Positions 17,063 through 25,645 are shown, counted from the first letter of the stretch. The stretch: 41,967 nucleotides of DNA from an uncultured Granulosicoccaceae bacterium (GCA_937958675.1 CALGND010000030.1:1-41967); one strand, 5' to 3'. Numbers and translations are program-made. The notes: generated by a model from the sequence alone, not told the origin.

Positions 17063-17064
17063 CG

Positions 17065-18432
17065 TTATACGTTAAGCAATAAATGCTCTCGTTCCCAAGG
17101 GCTGATTACTTCCAAGAACGCTTCAGATTCGTGCATTTTGATGGCGGTGTACAGATTGCAAAAGGGTTTGCCCAACATATCCTGGATGGGTTGGCATTCT
17201 GTAAATAGATCTAGCGCTTCATGCAAGCCGCGCGGTAGTTCATGGGGTAGGGAGTAAGCATCGCTTGCCAAGGCATCGCGAGGTTTGTTGTTTTCCTGCA
17301 TACCAATTAAGCCGCAGGCCAAGCTTGCAGCAATGGCTAGATACGGATTGCAATCCATGCCCACTATCCGATTTTCAATACGGCGGCTTTGCGGCGACGA
17401 TAGCGGCACACGCAAGCCAGTTGTGCGGTTGTCAAAATCCCATTCTAGGTTGATGGGCGCTGCATCATCGCGAACAAAGCGGCGATACGAATTGACATAA
17501 GGTGCAAGTATGCAAAACACGGCAGGTAAGTAGTTTTGCTGGCCGGCTAAAAATCCAAAAAACTTATCGGTCGGCTGATCGTTTTCATCATTAAAGACGT
17601 TTTTTCCAGTCTTGGTTGATATGACACTTTGGTGAATATGCATAGCACTACCGGGCTGGTTTTGCATAGGCTTTGCCATAAACGTAGCAAAGCAATCGTT
17701 TTTAAGTGCAGCTTCTCTGATACTGCGTTTGTAGAAAAATACTTGATCAGCCAGCGCGATTGGATCGCCGTGGTGTAAGTTGATTTCTATTTGCCCTGCG
17801 CCGCTTTCTTGGATGATCGTGTCAATCTCAAACCCCTGAGCTTCAGCAAAGTCATAAATGTCGTCGATGACAGGGCCGTATTCTTCGATGGCGCTAATGC
17901 TATAAGCCTGATGGGCAACGCCTTGTCTTCCAGTGCGACCGATCGGTGGCTCTACAGCGTTGATAGGATTAGTATTCGGTTTAGTTAAGTAAAACTCCAA
18001 CTCAGGTGCCACAACGGGTTTTAGACCCAGATCAACATACTTTTCGACAATTGATTTAAGTAAATTACGTGGAGAAAACGGAACCGGAGTATCGTCTTGG
18101 TAGTAGGCGTCATGTATGACTTGCAAGGTGACATCGTCTGACCACGGCACTGCTGTAGCTGCGCTAAGGTCAGGTTTTAATACTAAATCAGCTTCGGTCC
18201 ATTGATTGTCCATATCATCAATATCTGCGTAACTGCCATTGATGGTTTGAAAGTAAATGGATACCGGCAGATACATGGCTTCTGCTCTAGCAAACTTTTT
18301 TGCAGGCATCGCCTTGCCCCGAGACATGCCAGCAATATCGGCAACGATGCATTCGACATCATCAACGCGACGTGTGCCTAGCCACTCTTTAAAGGCTGCG
18401 GGTAGGCCAGCTTTCCAATCTGTGTTTGACAT
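17065..18432 (-). CDS. Glutamine-synthetase-family gamma-glutamylamine ligase (PuuA-like)
   Basis: A 455-residue glutamine-synthetase-fold enzyme that would join glutamate to an amine with ATP. Motifs are DIAGMSRGKAMP in the beta-grasp domain, PELEFYL for the metal-site glutamates, GAGQIEINLHH, FMAKP with GSAMHIHQS, the NSYRRF segment and IENRIVGMDCNPYLAIA near the C-terminus. The absence of the adenylylation tyrosine context and the DDMDNQW region place it with PuuA/SpuI/PauA enzymes and not with GlnA. Flanking PuuB-type oxidases and an amidotransferase strongly support a gamma-glutamylation route. The exact amine (putrescine, spermidine, ethanolamine, other) cannot be set from sequence. It is followed by the PuuB-like gene after 2 bp. 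Confidence 0.9.
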   Translation of the reverse strand: MSNTDWKAGLPAAFKEWLGTRRVDDVECIVADIAGMSRGKAMPAKKFARAEAMYLPVSIYFQTINGSYADIDDMDNQWTEADLVLKPDLSAATAVPWSDDVTLQVIHDAYYQDDTPVPFSPRNLLKSIVEKYVDLGLKPVVAPELEFYLTKPNTNPINAVEPPIGRTGRQGVAHQAYSISAIEEYGPVIDDIYDFAEAQGFEIDTIIQESGAGQIEINLHHGDPIALADQVFFYKRSIREAALKNDCFATFMAKPMQNQPGSAMHIHQSVISTKTGKNVFNDENDQPTDKFFGFLAGQQNYLPAVFCILAPYVNSYRRFVRDDAAPINLEWDFDNRTTGLRVPLSSPQSRRIENRIVGMDCNPYLAIAASLACGLIGMQENNKPRDALASDAYSLPHELPRGLHEALDLFTECQPIQDMLGKPFCNLYTAIKMHESEAFLEVISPWEREHLLLNV

Positions 18433-18434
18433 CT

Positions 18435-19157
18435 TTATGTGCGAGCCAAAAATGAGCGAAGTGTGGCAGCGATTGCGTCATTAGATAATGGTTGGCCAAT
18501 TGATGCGCTGGCGTATTCCCGATTTTTGTCGGGTATTGTTGCGCCACGTGCGATAACCAAATCGCTAACAAACTCGTCGTAGAATTCGGGATGGGGCTGA
18601 AGGCTTAGCGCTTTGCCATCGCCATAAGCTAGGGCTGCATATTGACAAAATTCGTTTGAGCCAACGACGGTTGCCTCTGGTGGTTTTTCGACAACTTGGT
18701 CTTGATGCCAGGCAAGCACTGCAGCATCACTAAGGCCTACAACACTTTCATCCATGGTGTATTCCATTCGGCCCGTTGCCCAACCGCCGTCAAATTTTTC
18801 AACCTTTCCACCTAAAGCCTGCGCCAGTAATTGATGACCAAAGCAAATACCCACAAGCGGTATGTCGGCTGCATAAGCGTCGCGAACAAATTGTTCAAGT
18901 GGTTTGATCCAGTCGTGATCCTCGTACACACCGTGCTTTGAGCCAGTGAGCAACCAAGCGTCAGCCGTATGCACGTTTTCAGGGAATTGATTGTCTACTA
19001 CGAAATACACTTGATAATCGAAGCTGTCGACACCCAGGTATTCTTGAAAGCGTTGGCCATAGTCGCCGTGTGACTCGGCCATCTCCTCCGGCGTGTGGCC
19101 ACATACGAGTATGCCGAGGCTTGTCTTCTTTGCCATTGAGTTGCTTGCTTGAGTCAT
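18435..19157 (-). CDS. Class I glutamine amidotransferase-like protein
   Basis: A 240-residue GMP-synthase-like GATase domain protein. The nucleophile elbow is GICFGHQ (C105), and the His/Glu of the triad lie in LQPHPEF (H189, E191). In polyamine degradation a class I GATase (PuuD in E. coli) cleaves gamma-glutamyl-GABA to glutamate and GABA. This protein is not of the PuuD sequence type but of the GuaA-like type, yet it stands in the same operon place, between the PuuB-like and PuuA-like genes. Its stop lies 2 bp before the start of the ligase gene. A role as gamma-glutamyl hydrolase is likely but inferred. Confidence 0.85.
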   Translation of the reverse strand: MTQASNSMAKKTSLGILVCGHTPEEMAESHGDYGQRFQEYLGVDSFDYQVYFVVDNQFPENVHTADAWLLTGSKHGVYEDHDWIKPLEQFVRDAYAADIPLVGICFGHQLLAQALGGKVEKFDGGWATGRMEYTMDESVVGLSDAAVLAWHQDQVVEKPPEATVVGSNEFCQYAALAYGDGKALSLQPHPEFYDEFVSDLVIARGATIPDKNREYASASIGQPLSNDAIAATLRSFLART

Positions 19158-19205
19158 GATTATCCTAGTATAGCGGCCAGCGCGAGCGCTGTATAAGCTG
19201 CAGCC

Positions 19206-20573
19206 TTATAAGCCAACTTTGTCACGAAAACCGTACCACCACGAGCCAATAGTTGAATATTGGACCCTAAATTTTTGACCACCGGGGAAGGCGTGCCACG
19301 GTAATTGGGCAAAACGATCAAATCGCGTGGTGTTCCCGCCAATAGCTTCAGACAAAATACGGCCAAACAGGTGAGACCCAGTAACGCCGTGTCCGCTATA
19401 GCCCATTGCGTAATAGGTGTTGTCATCAAGGCGACCCATCTGTGGCACCCGTGAATAGGATAGTGCAAAGTTGCCACTCCATGCGAAGTCAATTTTGGTG
19501 TTTCGCAGCTGCGGAAAAACCTTGAGCATGGCTGGGCGTAGTTTACCTTTGATGTCGCTAGGGTCAGTTCCACCATAAACTGTGCCACCACCAAACAACA
19601 AACGTTTGTCTGCTGATAAGCGGTAGTAGTCGAGTATGTATCTCACATCCTCTATGCATACATCGGTTGGGAGTAGTTCGTTTGCTAGTGCGTCACCAAG
19701 TGGTTCGGTTGCCATTACTTGTGTTGATACAGGCATTACGCGGCTAGCAAGCTTTGGTACTGCATCACCAAGATAGGCGTTCCCGCAGAGCACTAATGTA
19801 TTGCAGTTAATGCGCCCCTTATCTGTAATAACGACAGGTTTGCCGCCGTTCTTTTCGGTGCTAAGTAGTCGCGTTTCCTCATAGATGGTACCGCCGTTGG
19901 CGCGTAAAGCTGCTGCTTCACCAAGCGCCAAATTAAGTGGATGGATATGCCCGCCAGATTTATCCATCATGCCACCAAGATAACGATCACTGCCAATATG
20001 TTTTTGCATACCTGCTCGATCCAGCATTTCGTGATCATTCATACCGTAGCGTTCCCAAAGTACCTTTTTGGCTTCAAGCTCCTTCATTTGTTTAGGGTTG
20101 AATGCTGCAAAGATATTGCCTTGTTTTAAGTCGCAATCAATAGTGTAGTCACTGACGAAGCCACGAATAATTGATGCGCCTTCTGTCACCAAACTGCCAA
20201 CAAACTCGCCAGTTTTATCGCCATACCGGGCTTTGATTGTTTCTACGCTTGCGTTCAAGCCATGCACGATTTGACCGCCATTACGGCCACTGGCGCCCCA
20301 GCCAACTCGTGCGCCTTCAATCAAGGTGACTTGTCGGCCAGCTTTGCTTAAATGCAGGGCGGTACTGAGCCCGCTGAACCCACCGCCCACGACGCATATA
20401 TCGGCATCGACATCGCCCGCAAGTGAGGTTGGCAGTGGTGCACTATTGGCTGAGGCGGCGTAGTAGCTATCGATATGGCCTGCATTGGCAGAATAGTAGG
20501 CGTTAATGGCTGTAGCGCTCGGGTTTCGTTGTAGGTAACTAGTATACTCAGGCTTCAGCCAATCAACCAGAAT
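19206..20573 (-). CDS. puuB: Gamma-glutamylputrescine oxidase-like FAD enzyme PuuB (paralogue 2), non-canonical start
   Basis: A PuuB-type flavoenzyme, closer to E. coli PuuB than paralogue 1: SYYAASAN lead, DADICVVGGGFSGLSTALHL dinucleotide fold, GWGASGRNGGQIVHG, SDRYLGGMMDKSGGHIHPLNLA, YILDYYRLSADKRLLFGGG and YSGHGVTGSHLFGR. The first ATG/GTG/TTG in frame is a GTG at 20390, which would remove the first beta strand of the FAD fold. The conserved lead lies upstream, where the frame is open to a TAG at 20579-20577 and offers only ATT (20573), CTG (20570) or later rare codons. I give the ATT as the outer limit (455 residues). It heads the minus-strand operon, 48 bp before the amidotransferase gene. 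Confidence 0.82.
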   Translation of the reverse strand: MLVDWLKPEYTSYLQRNPSATAINAYYSANAGHIDSYYAASANSAPLPTSLAGDVDADICVVGGGFSGLSTALHLSKAGRQVTLIEGARVGWGASGRNGGQIVHGLNASVETIKARYGDKTGEFVGSLVTEGASIIRGFVSDYTIDCDLKQGNIFAAFNPKQMKELEAKKVLWERYGMNDHEMLDRAGMQKHIGSDRYLGGMMDKSGGHIHPLNLALGEAAALRANGGTIYEETRLLSTEKNGGKPVVITDKGRINCNTLVLCGNAYLGDAVPKLASRVMPVSTQVMATEPLGDALANELLPTDVCIEDVRYILDYYRLSADKRLLFGGGTVYGGTDPSDIKGKLRPAMLKVFPQLRNTKIDFAWSGNFALSYSRVPQMGRLDDNTYYAMGYSGHGVTGSHLFGRILSEAIGGNTTRFDRFAQLPWHAFPGGQKFRVQYSTIGSWWYGFRDKVGL

Positions 20574-20584
20574 GCCCTAGTTAA

Positions 20585-21943
20585 ATGAGTGATTCTAAGT
20601 ACCCCCGCGTCGCGATACATAGGCTTGCAGAGCTCACGCCTGCACAGCGGACAGAACTGTTACGCCGTAGCGAAGATGATCTCCAACCGTTCATTGATGG
20701 GGTCAAGCCACTCATTACGGCAGTAAAAGAGGATGGCGACGACGCACTAGCCCGATTTGCCAGGCAGTTTGATCATGCGGACATCACGGCATCCCAACTG
20801 GCCGCAACAAAGCAAGAGATGGATCAGGCGTTTGACCAATTGGATAAGGACATGATCGACGTGCTGGAGTATTCAGCCGACAACATTCGTCGCTTTCACG
20901 AAACTCAATTGCCAGAGCCCACGACGATGGTTGAGATTCAGCCCGGCGTAATGGTTGGAGAACGGGCTTTGCCAATTGACTCGGTGGCGTGTTACTCACC
21001 GCGCGGTAAAGGTTCGTTCCCATCAGTTACGTTAATGACAGCGATACCGGCTGTCGTGGCGGGCGTGCCAGAAGCCATTATTCTCACTCCAGCTGGAGCG
21101 GACGGCAATGTTGATCCGGCGACGTTGGTAGCGGCACGGCTAGCAGGTATTGAATCTGTGTTTAAAGCCGGTGGTGCGCAAGCCGTAGCCGCGGCAGCCT
21201 TTGGCACACAAACCATTCCGCGTTGCCGCAAAATTGTTGGCCCGGGTAGCCCTTGGTTGGCGGCAGCAAAGAGAGAGTTGCAAGGTGTCATTGACCCTGG
21301 TTTACCAGCAGGCCCTAGTGAAACAATAGTGTTAGCTGATCCATCTGCAACGAGTTTGATTGCAGCGCTGGATATCATTATTGAATCCGAGCACGGCAAT
21401 GACAGCAGTGCATTTTTAGTCACATGGGATGAAAAGCTTGCTAACGAAGCCGCTGCGGCAATCCCTGCCTACTGGGCAACAATGAACGATGCGCTTGCGG
21501 GTTTCTCATCGCACGTGCTTAGCTCAAAAAGCGGCGGTATTGTGATTGCACCGGATGCGCAGGCTGCCTACGATTTTGTTAATGATTACGCACCGGAGCA
21601 TTTGCAGATTCTCTCAAGCGACCCCTATCAGCATTTAGATCACATCCGTAATGCATCGGAGATTTTATTAGGCGAAAACGCGCCAGGCTCGATGGCCAAT
21701 TACATGATGGGTCCCAACTGTGTGTTGCCTACGGCTGGTGGCGCACATACACATTCGCCTTTGGGCGTTAGAGATTTTATACGCACGGCATCAATTGGCC
21801 ATGTGACGCCCGAGGGCTACGCTGATATGGCACCTCGTGTTGAAAAATTTGCTCAATATGAAGGCTTTGATGGCCATGCCAATGCGGTGTCCTGGATGCG
21901 TGGAGAAGCGTTCAAAGGGCACCTGCCAAATCGTAAAGCATAA
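20585..21943 (+). CDS. Histidinol dehydrogenase-family paralogue with altered metal site
   Basis: A 452-residue protein with the whole HisD fold but with changes at key places. The catalytic Glu-His pair is kept in YAPEHL (E338, H339) and the last zinc ligand in GHANAV (H431), H270 is kept in ESEH. By my alignment the other two ligands differ: the Gln of QAEH is E267, and the Asp of GDY is N372. The His of NHVLPT, which contacts histidinol, is C379. HisD enzymes oxidise a primary alcohol to an acid in two NAD-linked steps; HpsN shows that paralogues can take other alcohols. Location beside gamma-glutamyl-amine genes and away from his genes argues against histidine synthesis. Confidence 0.85.
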   Translation: MSDSKYPRVAIHRLAELTPAQRTELLRRSEDDLQPFIDGVKPLITAVKEDGDDALARFARQFDHADITASQLAATKQEMDQAFDQLDKDMIDVLEYSADNIRRFHETQLPEPTTMVEIQPGVMVGERALPIDSVACYSPRGKGSFPSVTLMTAIPAVVAGVPEAIILTPAGADGNVDPATLVAARLAGIESVFKAGGAQAVAAAAFGTQTIPRCRKIVGPGSPWLAAAKRELQGVIDPGLPAGPSETIVLADPSATSLIAALDIIIESEHGNDSSAFLVTWDEKLANEAAAAIPAYWATMNDALAGFSSHVLSSKSGGIVIAPDAQAAYDFVNDYAPEHLQILSSDPYQHLDHIRNASEILLGENAPGSMANYMMGPNCVLPTAGGAHTHSPLGVRDFIRTASIGHVTPEGYADMAPRVEKFAQYEGFDGHANAVSWMRGEAFKGHLPNRKA

Positions 21944-21956
21944 TAAAAAACGATAT

Positions 21957-21962
21957 AAGGAG
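21957..21962 (+). promoter_or_regulatory. Ribosome binding site that sets the gamma-glutamyltransferase start
   Basis: AAGGAG, 9 bases before the ATG at 21972. It decides the start: a longer open frame reaches back to 21837 inside the HisD-like gene, but only this ATG has a good ribosome binding site and begins with the family sequence. Confidence 0.85.
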
Positions 21963-21971
21963 CTAACCACT

Positions 21972-23564
21972 ATGCGAAATCTTATATTGCCAGGGCGTTC
22001 ACCAGTACATGGAATGAATGCAATGGCCTGCACATCGCATACGCTCTCTACACAAGTTGCTATAGATGTCTTAAAAGCTGGTGGCAATGCAATGGATGCA
22101 GCGATTGCTGCTTGTGCCGTGCAGTGTGTTGTCGAACCTGGTTCAACCAGCATGGGTGGCGATTGCTTTGTGATGTATGCACCTAACGGTGCAGGTGTTC
22201 CAATTGCTTTTAACGGATCCGGTCGAGCACCGGCTGCGGCAAGCGCTGCAAAGTTTAAGTCCCTAGGCGTAACCGAGCTAGCCAGAGAGAGTGCGCACTC
22301 TGTTGTCGTGCCCGGTGCTGTCGACGCTTGGTTTCAACTCAATAAAGACCATGGCGTGATGCCAATGTCTGAGCTATTAAAACCCGCTATAGATGCCGCT
22401 CGTAATGGTTTTGCAGTGTCATCTCGAGTGCATTACGATATTGCCCGAGAGCGTGATTTACTTCGCAGTAAATCTCCTGCGGCTGAATTTTATCTTGATA
22501 ACGGTGAAGCACCAGCGGTAGGTAGCGTGATGCGATTACCTGCCATGGCTGATGCGTTTGAGGCAATCGCCAAAGAGGGGCGCGATGTTTTCTACCATGG
22601 GCATCTGGCGGATGACATGGTGCAAACTCTAGAAGATGCAGGTGGTCTACATACCAAAGAAGACTTCGCCTATACCCGTGGCAATTACGTCACGCCAATA
22701 GCTACACAATATCGCGGCCATACGGTGTATCAATGCCCACCGAATGGGCAGGGTGTGATTGCACTGCTACTGCTTAATATGTGGAACAAGCATAATGATT
22801 CGCAGCAAAGCGTGTTAACGGCTGATCGTATCCATCGAGAGCTAGAAGCCTGCAAACTTGCCTACCGTGTCAGGCAGCAGTATTTGGGTGATCCCGATCA
22901 AACATCCGTTAATACTGCCGGTATGATCGATCAAAAATTTGCCGATGCGCTATCAGCCATGATAGATATGCAGCGCGTACGTGACGACGAGGCAATACCA
23001 GCTCCACCGGCGCATAAGGACACAGTCTATTTATCGATAGTTGATAAAGATCGTAATGCCTGCAGTTTTATTAATACGCTTTACTGGGGATTTGGAGGCG
23101 GTTTAACCACATCCAGTGGCATCACGCTGACCAATCGAGGTATGAGTTTTTCGCTTGACCCTGCTAGCCCCAATTGCATCGCGCCTAACAAACGCCCTTT
23201 GCATACTATTATCCCAGCGATGACTGCCATTGATGATCAAATCCAACTGTGTTTTGGTGTGATGGGCGGTGAATATCAGGCGATGGGGCATATGCAGTTT
23301 TTGAGTCGCTATTTAGAGATGGGGTATGACATTCAACAAGCCATGGATCTACCACGATGGATGGCTAATCCGTTTAATGGGGATGTGACACTGGAAAGTA
23401 GCGTGCCCGACGAAATTCGAGCAGAGCTAAAAGCACGTGGACATCGTTTGACTAATGATGAAAAGCCAGTGGGCGGGTCGCAAGCGATTGCGATTGATTG
23501 GAGTAACGGTGTGCTCACTGGTGGCTCTGATCCGCGCAAAGATGGTTGCGCAATGGGGTACTAG
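21972..23564 (+). CDS. Gamma-glutamyltransferase family protein, no signal peptide
   Basis: A 530-residue Ntn-hydrolase of the GGT family. These proenzymes self-cleave before a threonine and hydrolyse or transfer gamma-glutamyl groups. The large-subunit motifs are AIDVLKAGGNAMDAAIA and VEPGSTSMGGDCF; the likely nucleophile is T351 in HKDTVYLSIVD; the small subunit has NKRPLHTIIPAM and the GGxQAIAIDW-like end. Unlike E. coli Ggt, there is no N-terminal signal peptide, so it should act in the cytoplasm. It follows the HisD-like gene by 28 bp on the same strand. In isopropylamine degradation a GGT-like hydrolase (IpuF) removes glutamate from gamma-glutamyl-alaninol, a close precedent. Confidence 0.88.
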   Translation: MRNLILPGRSPVHGMNAMACTSHTLSTQVAIDVLKAGGNAMDAAIAACAVQCVVEPGSTSMGGDCFVMYAPNGAGVPIAFNGSGRAPAAASAAKFKSLGVTELARESAHSVVVPGAVDAWFQLNKDHGVMPMSELLKPAIDAARNGFAVSSRVHYDIARERDLLRSKSPAAEFYLDNGEAPAVGSVMRLPAMADAFEAIAKEGRDVFYHGHLADDMVQTLEDAGGLHTKEDFAYTRGNYVTPIATQYRGHTVYQCPPNGQGVIALLLLNMWNKHNDSQQSVLTADRIHRELEACKLAYRVRQQYLGDPDQTSVNTAGMIDQKFADALSAMIDMQRVRDDEAIPAPPAHKDTVYLSIVDKDRNACSFINTLYWGFGGGLTTSSGITLTNRGMSFSLDPASPNCIAPNKRPLHTIIPAMTAIDDQIQLCFGVMGGEYQAMGHMQFLSRYLEMGYDIQQAMDLPRWMANPFNGDVTLESSVPDEIRAELKARGHRLTNDEKPVGGSQAIAIDWSNGVLTGGSDPRKDGCAMGY

Positions 23565-23619
23565 TCACATTGACTAGCCCTATTAAGCGATAATCGTTTG
23601 TCGAAGAAGTCGGATAAAA

Positions 23620-23639
23620 AAGGAGCCCGTAGGCTCCTT
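23620..23639. terminator. Bidirectional intrinsic terminator
   Basis: Stem aaggagcc / ggctcctt with a 4-base loop, with an A-run on the left (gataaaa) and cttattt on the right. It lies between the convergent gamma-glutamyltransferase and histidine phosphatase genes and can serve both strands. Confidence 0.85.
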
Positions 23640-23663
23640 CTTATTTAGCCGCTAGTTGTTAAA

Positions 23664-24455
23664 TTACTGAGATGAATCAATCGGCAGGCCTGGCTCTGTC
23701 TCCACATTGACTAGGCGTGTAGGCTGCAGGTTTCTACGCCATTTGAACCTAACGTTGCCATTTTTGATAACCACTTTCCATAGGTCACCAAAGTCTCGAA
23801 CTTTGCCGTCCTCATCGCGTGGAAAGTCACTCGTGTCGCTGGTATCAATACCGATTCCTTCCATGATGTCGTAAAGCGTACCGCTGTGACCAGCAATAAC
23901 AGCCACATCACCACCTTGAAGGTTAAAAATAGCCTCAATAGTGGGTTGTTCGCTTGGGCTAGTTGACTGAGGGTCTAGTTCTGTTTTGTCCGCTGGCAAC
24001 TGTTGAACGCCATCACTTATTAGATCAGCGTCGTTGTTAAGGCCAGCACGTGTGGCTATCTCTTCAACTGTTTGACGAGTTCGAACCTTGTGGCTTGAGT
24101 ACACGTGCGTGATGTTACCAGTAATGTTCTTACGATCAAACCAATCAGCAAGCATCTGAGCACGCAATAGGCCTAATGCGTTGAGCTCTTCAGCACATTT
24201 GCTGGCTCCGCATTGGTCATCACGGTTGCTGCCGCGATTACCATCGTCTTCTAAGCTATAAGGTAGTGGGGTTATGTCGTCGCGAACGACAGTAGTGGTC
24301 TTCTTTTCAGCGTGACGAGTGAAGTAAATTACAGTACGATCTGATTGATAGCCTTCGTCAGCGCTAACGATAGTGGGCAAAGTCGTTGCACTTAGTAATG
24401 TGGCAGCAAACAATGTTGCTGAGAGTAGCGATACAGAGTTGGATTTAAGGTTCAT
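23664..24455 (-). CDS. Secreted histidine phosphatase family protein
   Basis: A 263-residue protein with a Sec signal peptide (hydrophobic LLSATLFAATLLSATTL, cleavage near VSA-DEG) and a phosphoglycerate-mutase-like domain. The catalytic motif is TRHAEK (R47, H48), and the second histidine is in AVIAGHSGTLYDI. RHAE in place of RHGE is common in the SixA/Ais-like branch. The start chosen is ATG 24455, with GGGAA upstream; an extra 29 residues to 24542 would hide the signal peptide. It probably acts in the periplasm on a phosphoester; substrate unknown. It is monocistronic and converges on the terminator at 23620. Confidence 0.87.
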   Translation of the reverse strand: MNLKSNSVSLLSATLFAATLLSATTLPTIVSADEGYQSDRTVIYFTRHAEKKTTTVVRDDITPLPYSLEDDGNRGSNRDDQCGASKCAEELNALGLLRAQMLADWFDRKNITGNITHVYSSHKVRTRQTVEEIATRAGLNNDADLISDGVQQLPADKTELDPQSTSPSEQPTIEAIFNLQGGDVAVIAGHSGTLYDIMEGIGIDTSDTSDFPRDEDGKVRDFGDLWKVVIKNGNVRFKWRRNLQPTRLVNVETEPGLPIDSSQ

Positions 24456-24683
24456 ATTTGAGTTCCCAGTAGATACAAAAATGTGTCTATAAAAATTCAC
24501 ATCGATTGTGTCAATCGGCGAAGCAGAAGCTGATCTCAACACACACTCTGGTAAGGTTGCTCAAAATCGTGAACAATGCATCACAAATTGTTTATCAGTG
24601 ATAAACCTGTAATGCAGTACACCGGTTTGTCTTGCCTGCACTACTGCAAGCAACAATGACTATGCGGTGCTGTTGTGCTCTGG

Positions 24684-25610
24684 TTAGCCCTTTTGACGTT
24701 GATGAGCAAGGGCAGATGAAATTTCGCAAGCTAAGCGTGCATTGTTTTTTATTAACGCTTGGTTGCAGGCTAGACTTTTTCCATTAGTCAATTCCATAAT
24801 GCGTTGCAACAACCAAGGGGTTACAACTTTGCCTTGGATCTTCTGCGCGTGAGCTTCTGCCAGAGCCTGCTCAATATAGGCGCTCATCTCGTTGCTAGGG
24901 ATCTCGTGTTCGGCTTCAACGGGGTTGGTTATTAGTAATCCACCAGGCATATCTAGATTCTCTCTAGCTTCGATAAAGTGTGCAATATCGTCAGCGGTGT
25001 TAAGTCGTAGTGGCGCTTTAATCCCGCTATCGCGAGACCAAAATGCGGGTAATGAGTCTTGGCCATATGCCACCACTGGTACGCCCTGGGTTTCTAATAC
25101 TTCAAGTGTTAGTGGCAAGTCTAGAATCGCTTTAGCGCCCGCACAGACCACAGTAACGTTTGTCCGGCCCAGTTCGTTAAGGTCCGCAGATATATCAAAC
25201 GAATGTTCCGCTCCTCGATGCACCCCACCAATGCCGCCAGTGGCGAATACATCAATACCAGCACGACTAGCTCCGATCATCGTAGCAGCGACGGTGGTTG
25301 AGCCGTTGCGCTTTGTCGATATTGCAAAAGGTAAATCGGCGCTGGAGAGCTTCATTACGTCTTGCTGCTGTGCAAGTGAGTCGATTTCCTTATGCGATAA
25401 ACCTACCATTAATTTACCTTCGATAACTGCAATGGTTGCCGGAACCACACCTTTGGATTCGATGAGTGATTCAACTTCAAGGGCGGTATCGCGATTCGCA
25501 GGGTACGGCATGCCATGCGTAATGATGGTGCTTTCAAGCGCTACTACGGGCATGCCAGCTTTTAAAGCTTCGGTCACTGGTTTTGATACCGAAATTAATT
25601 GAGTATTCAT
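24684..25610 (-). CDS. psuG: Pseudouridine-5'-phosphate glycosidase
   Basis: A 308-residue PsuG (IndA-type) enzyme that splits pseudouridine 5'-phosphate into uracil and ribose 5-phosphate (reversible). Characteristic stretches are VALESTIITHGMPYPAN, GVVPATIAVI, KLSSADLPFA, the FATGGIGGVHRGAEHSFDISADL block, and TNPVEAEHEIP near the C-terminus. Length matches E. coli PsuG (312). It follows psuK by 35 bp on the same strand, giving the classic kinase-glycosidase pair for use of pseudouridine from degraded RNA. Confidence 0.95.
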   Translation of the reverse strand: MNTQLISVSKPVTEALKAGMPVVALESTIITHGMPYPANRDTALEVESLIESKGVVPATIAVIEGKLMVGLSHKEIDSLAQQQDVMKLSSADLPFAISTKRNGSTTVAATMIGASRAGIDVFATGGIGGVHRGAEHSFDISADLNELGRTNVTVVCAGAKAILDLPLTLEVLETQGVPVVAYGQDSLPAFWSRDSGIKAPLRLNTADDIAHFIEARENLDMPGGLLITNPVEAEHEIPSNEMSAYIEQALAEAHAQKIQGKVVTPWLLQRIMELTNGKSLACNQALIKNNARLACEISSALAHQRQKG

Positions 25611-25645
25611 AATTTATGCGTTTAAGTAATGGGTAAGTAGTGGGG

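Noticed and set aside
19160-19594. A 144-codon minus-strand open frame inside the PuuB gene
   Set aside because: It overlaps the strongly conserved PuuB coding frame and has no recognisable motif.
20585-21943. Biosynthetic histidinol dehydrogenase (hisD)
   Set aside because: No his genes nearby, changed metal-ligand and substrate residues, and a gamma-glutamyl-amine context.
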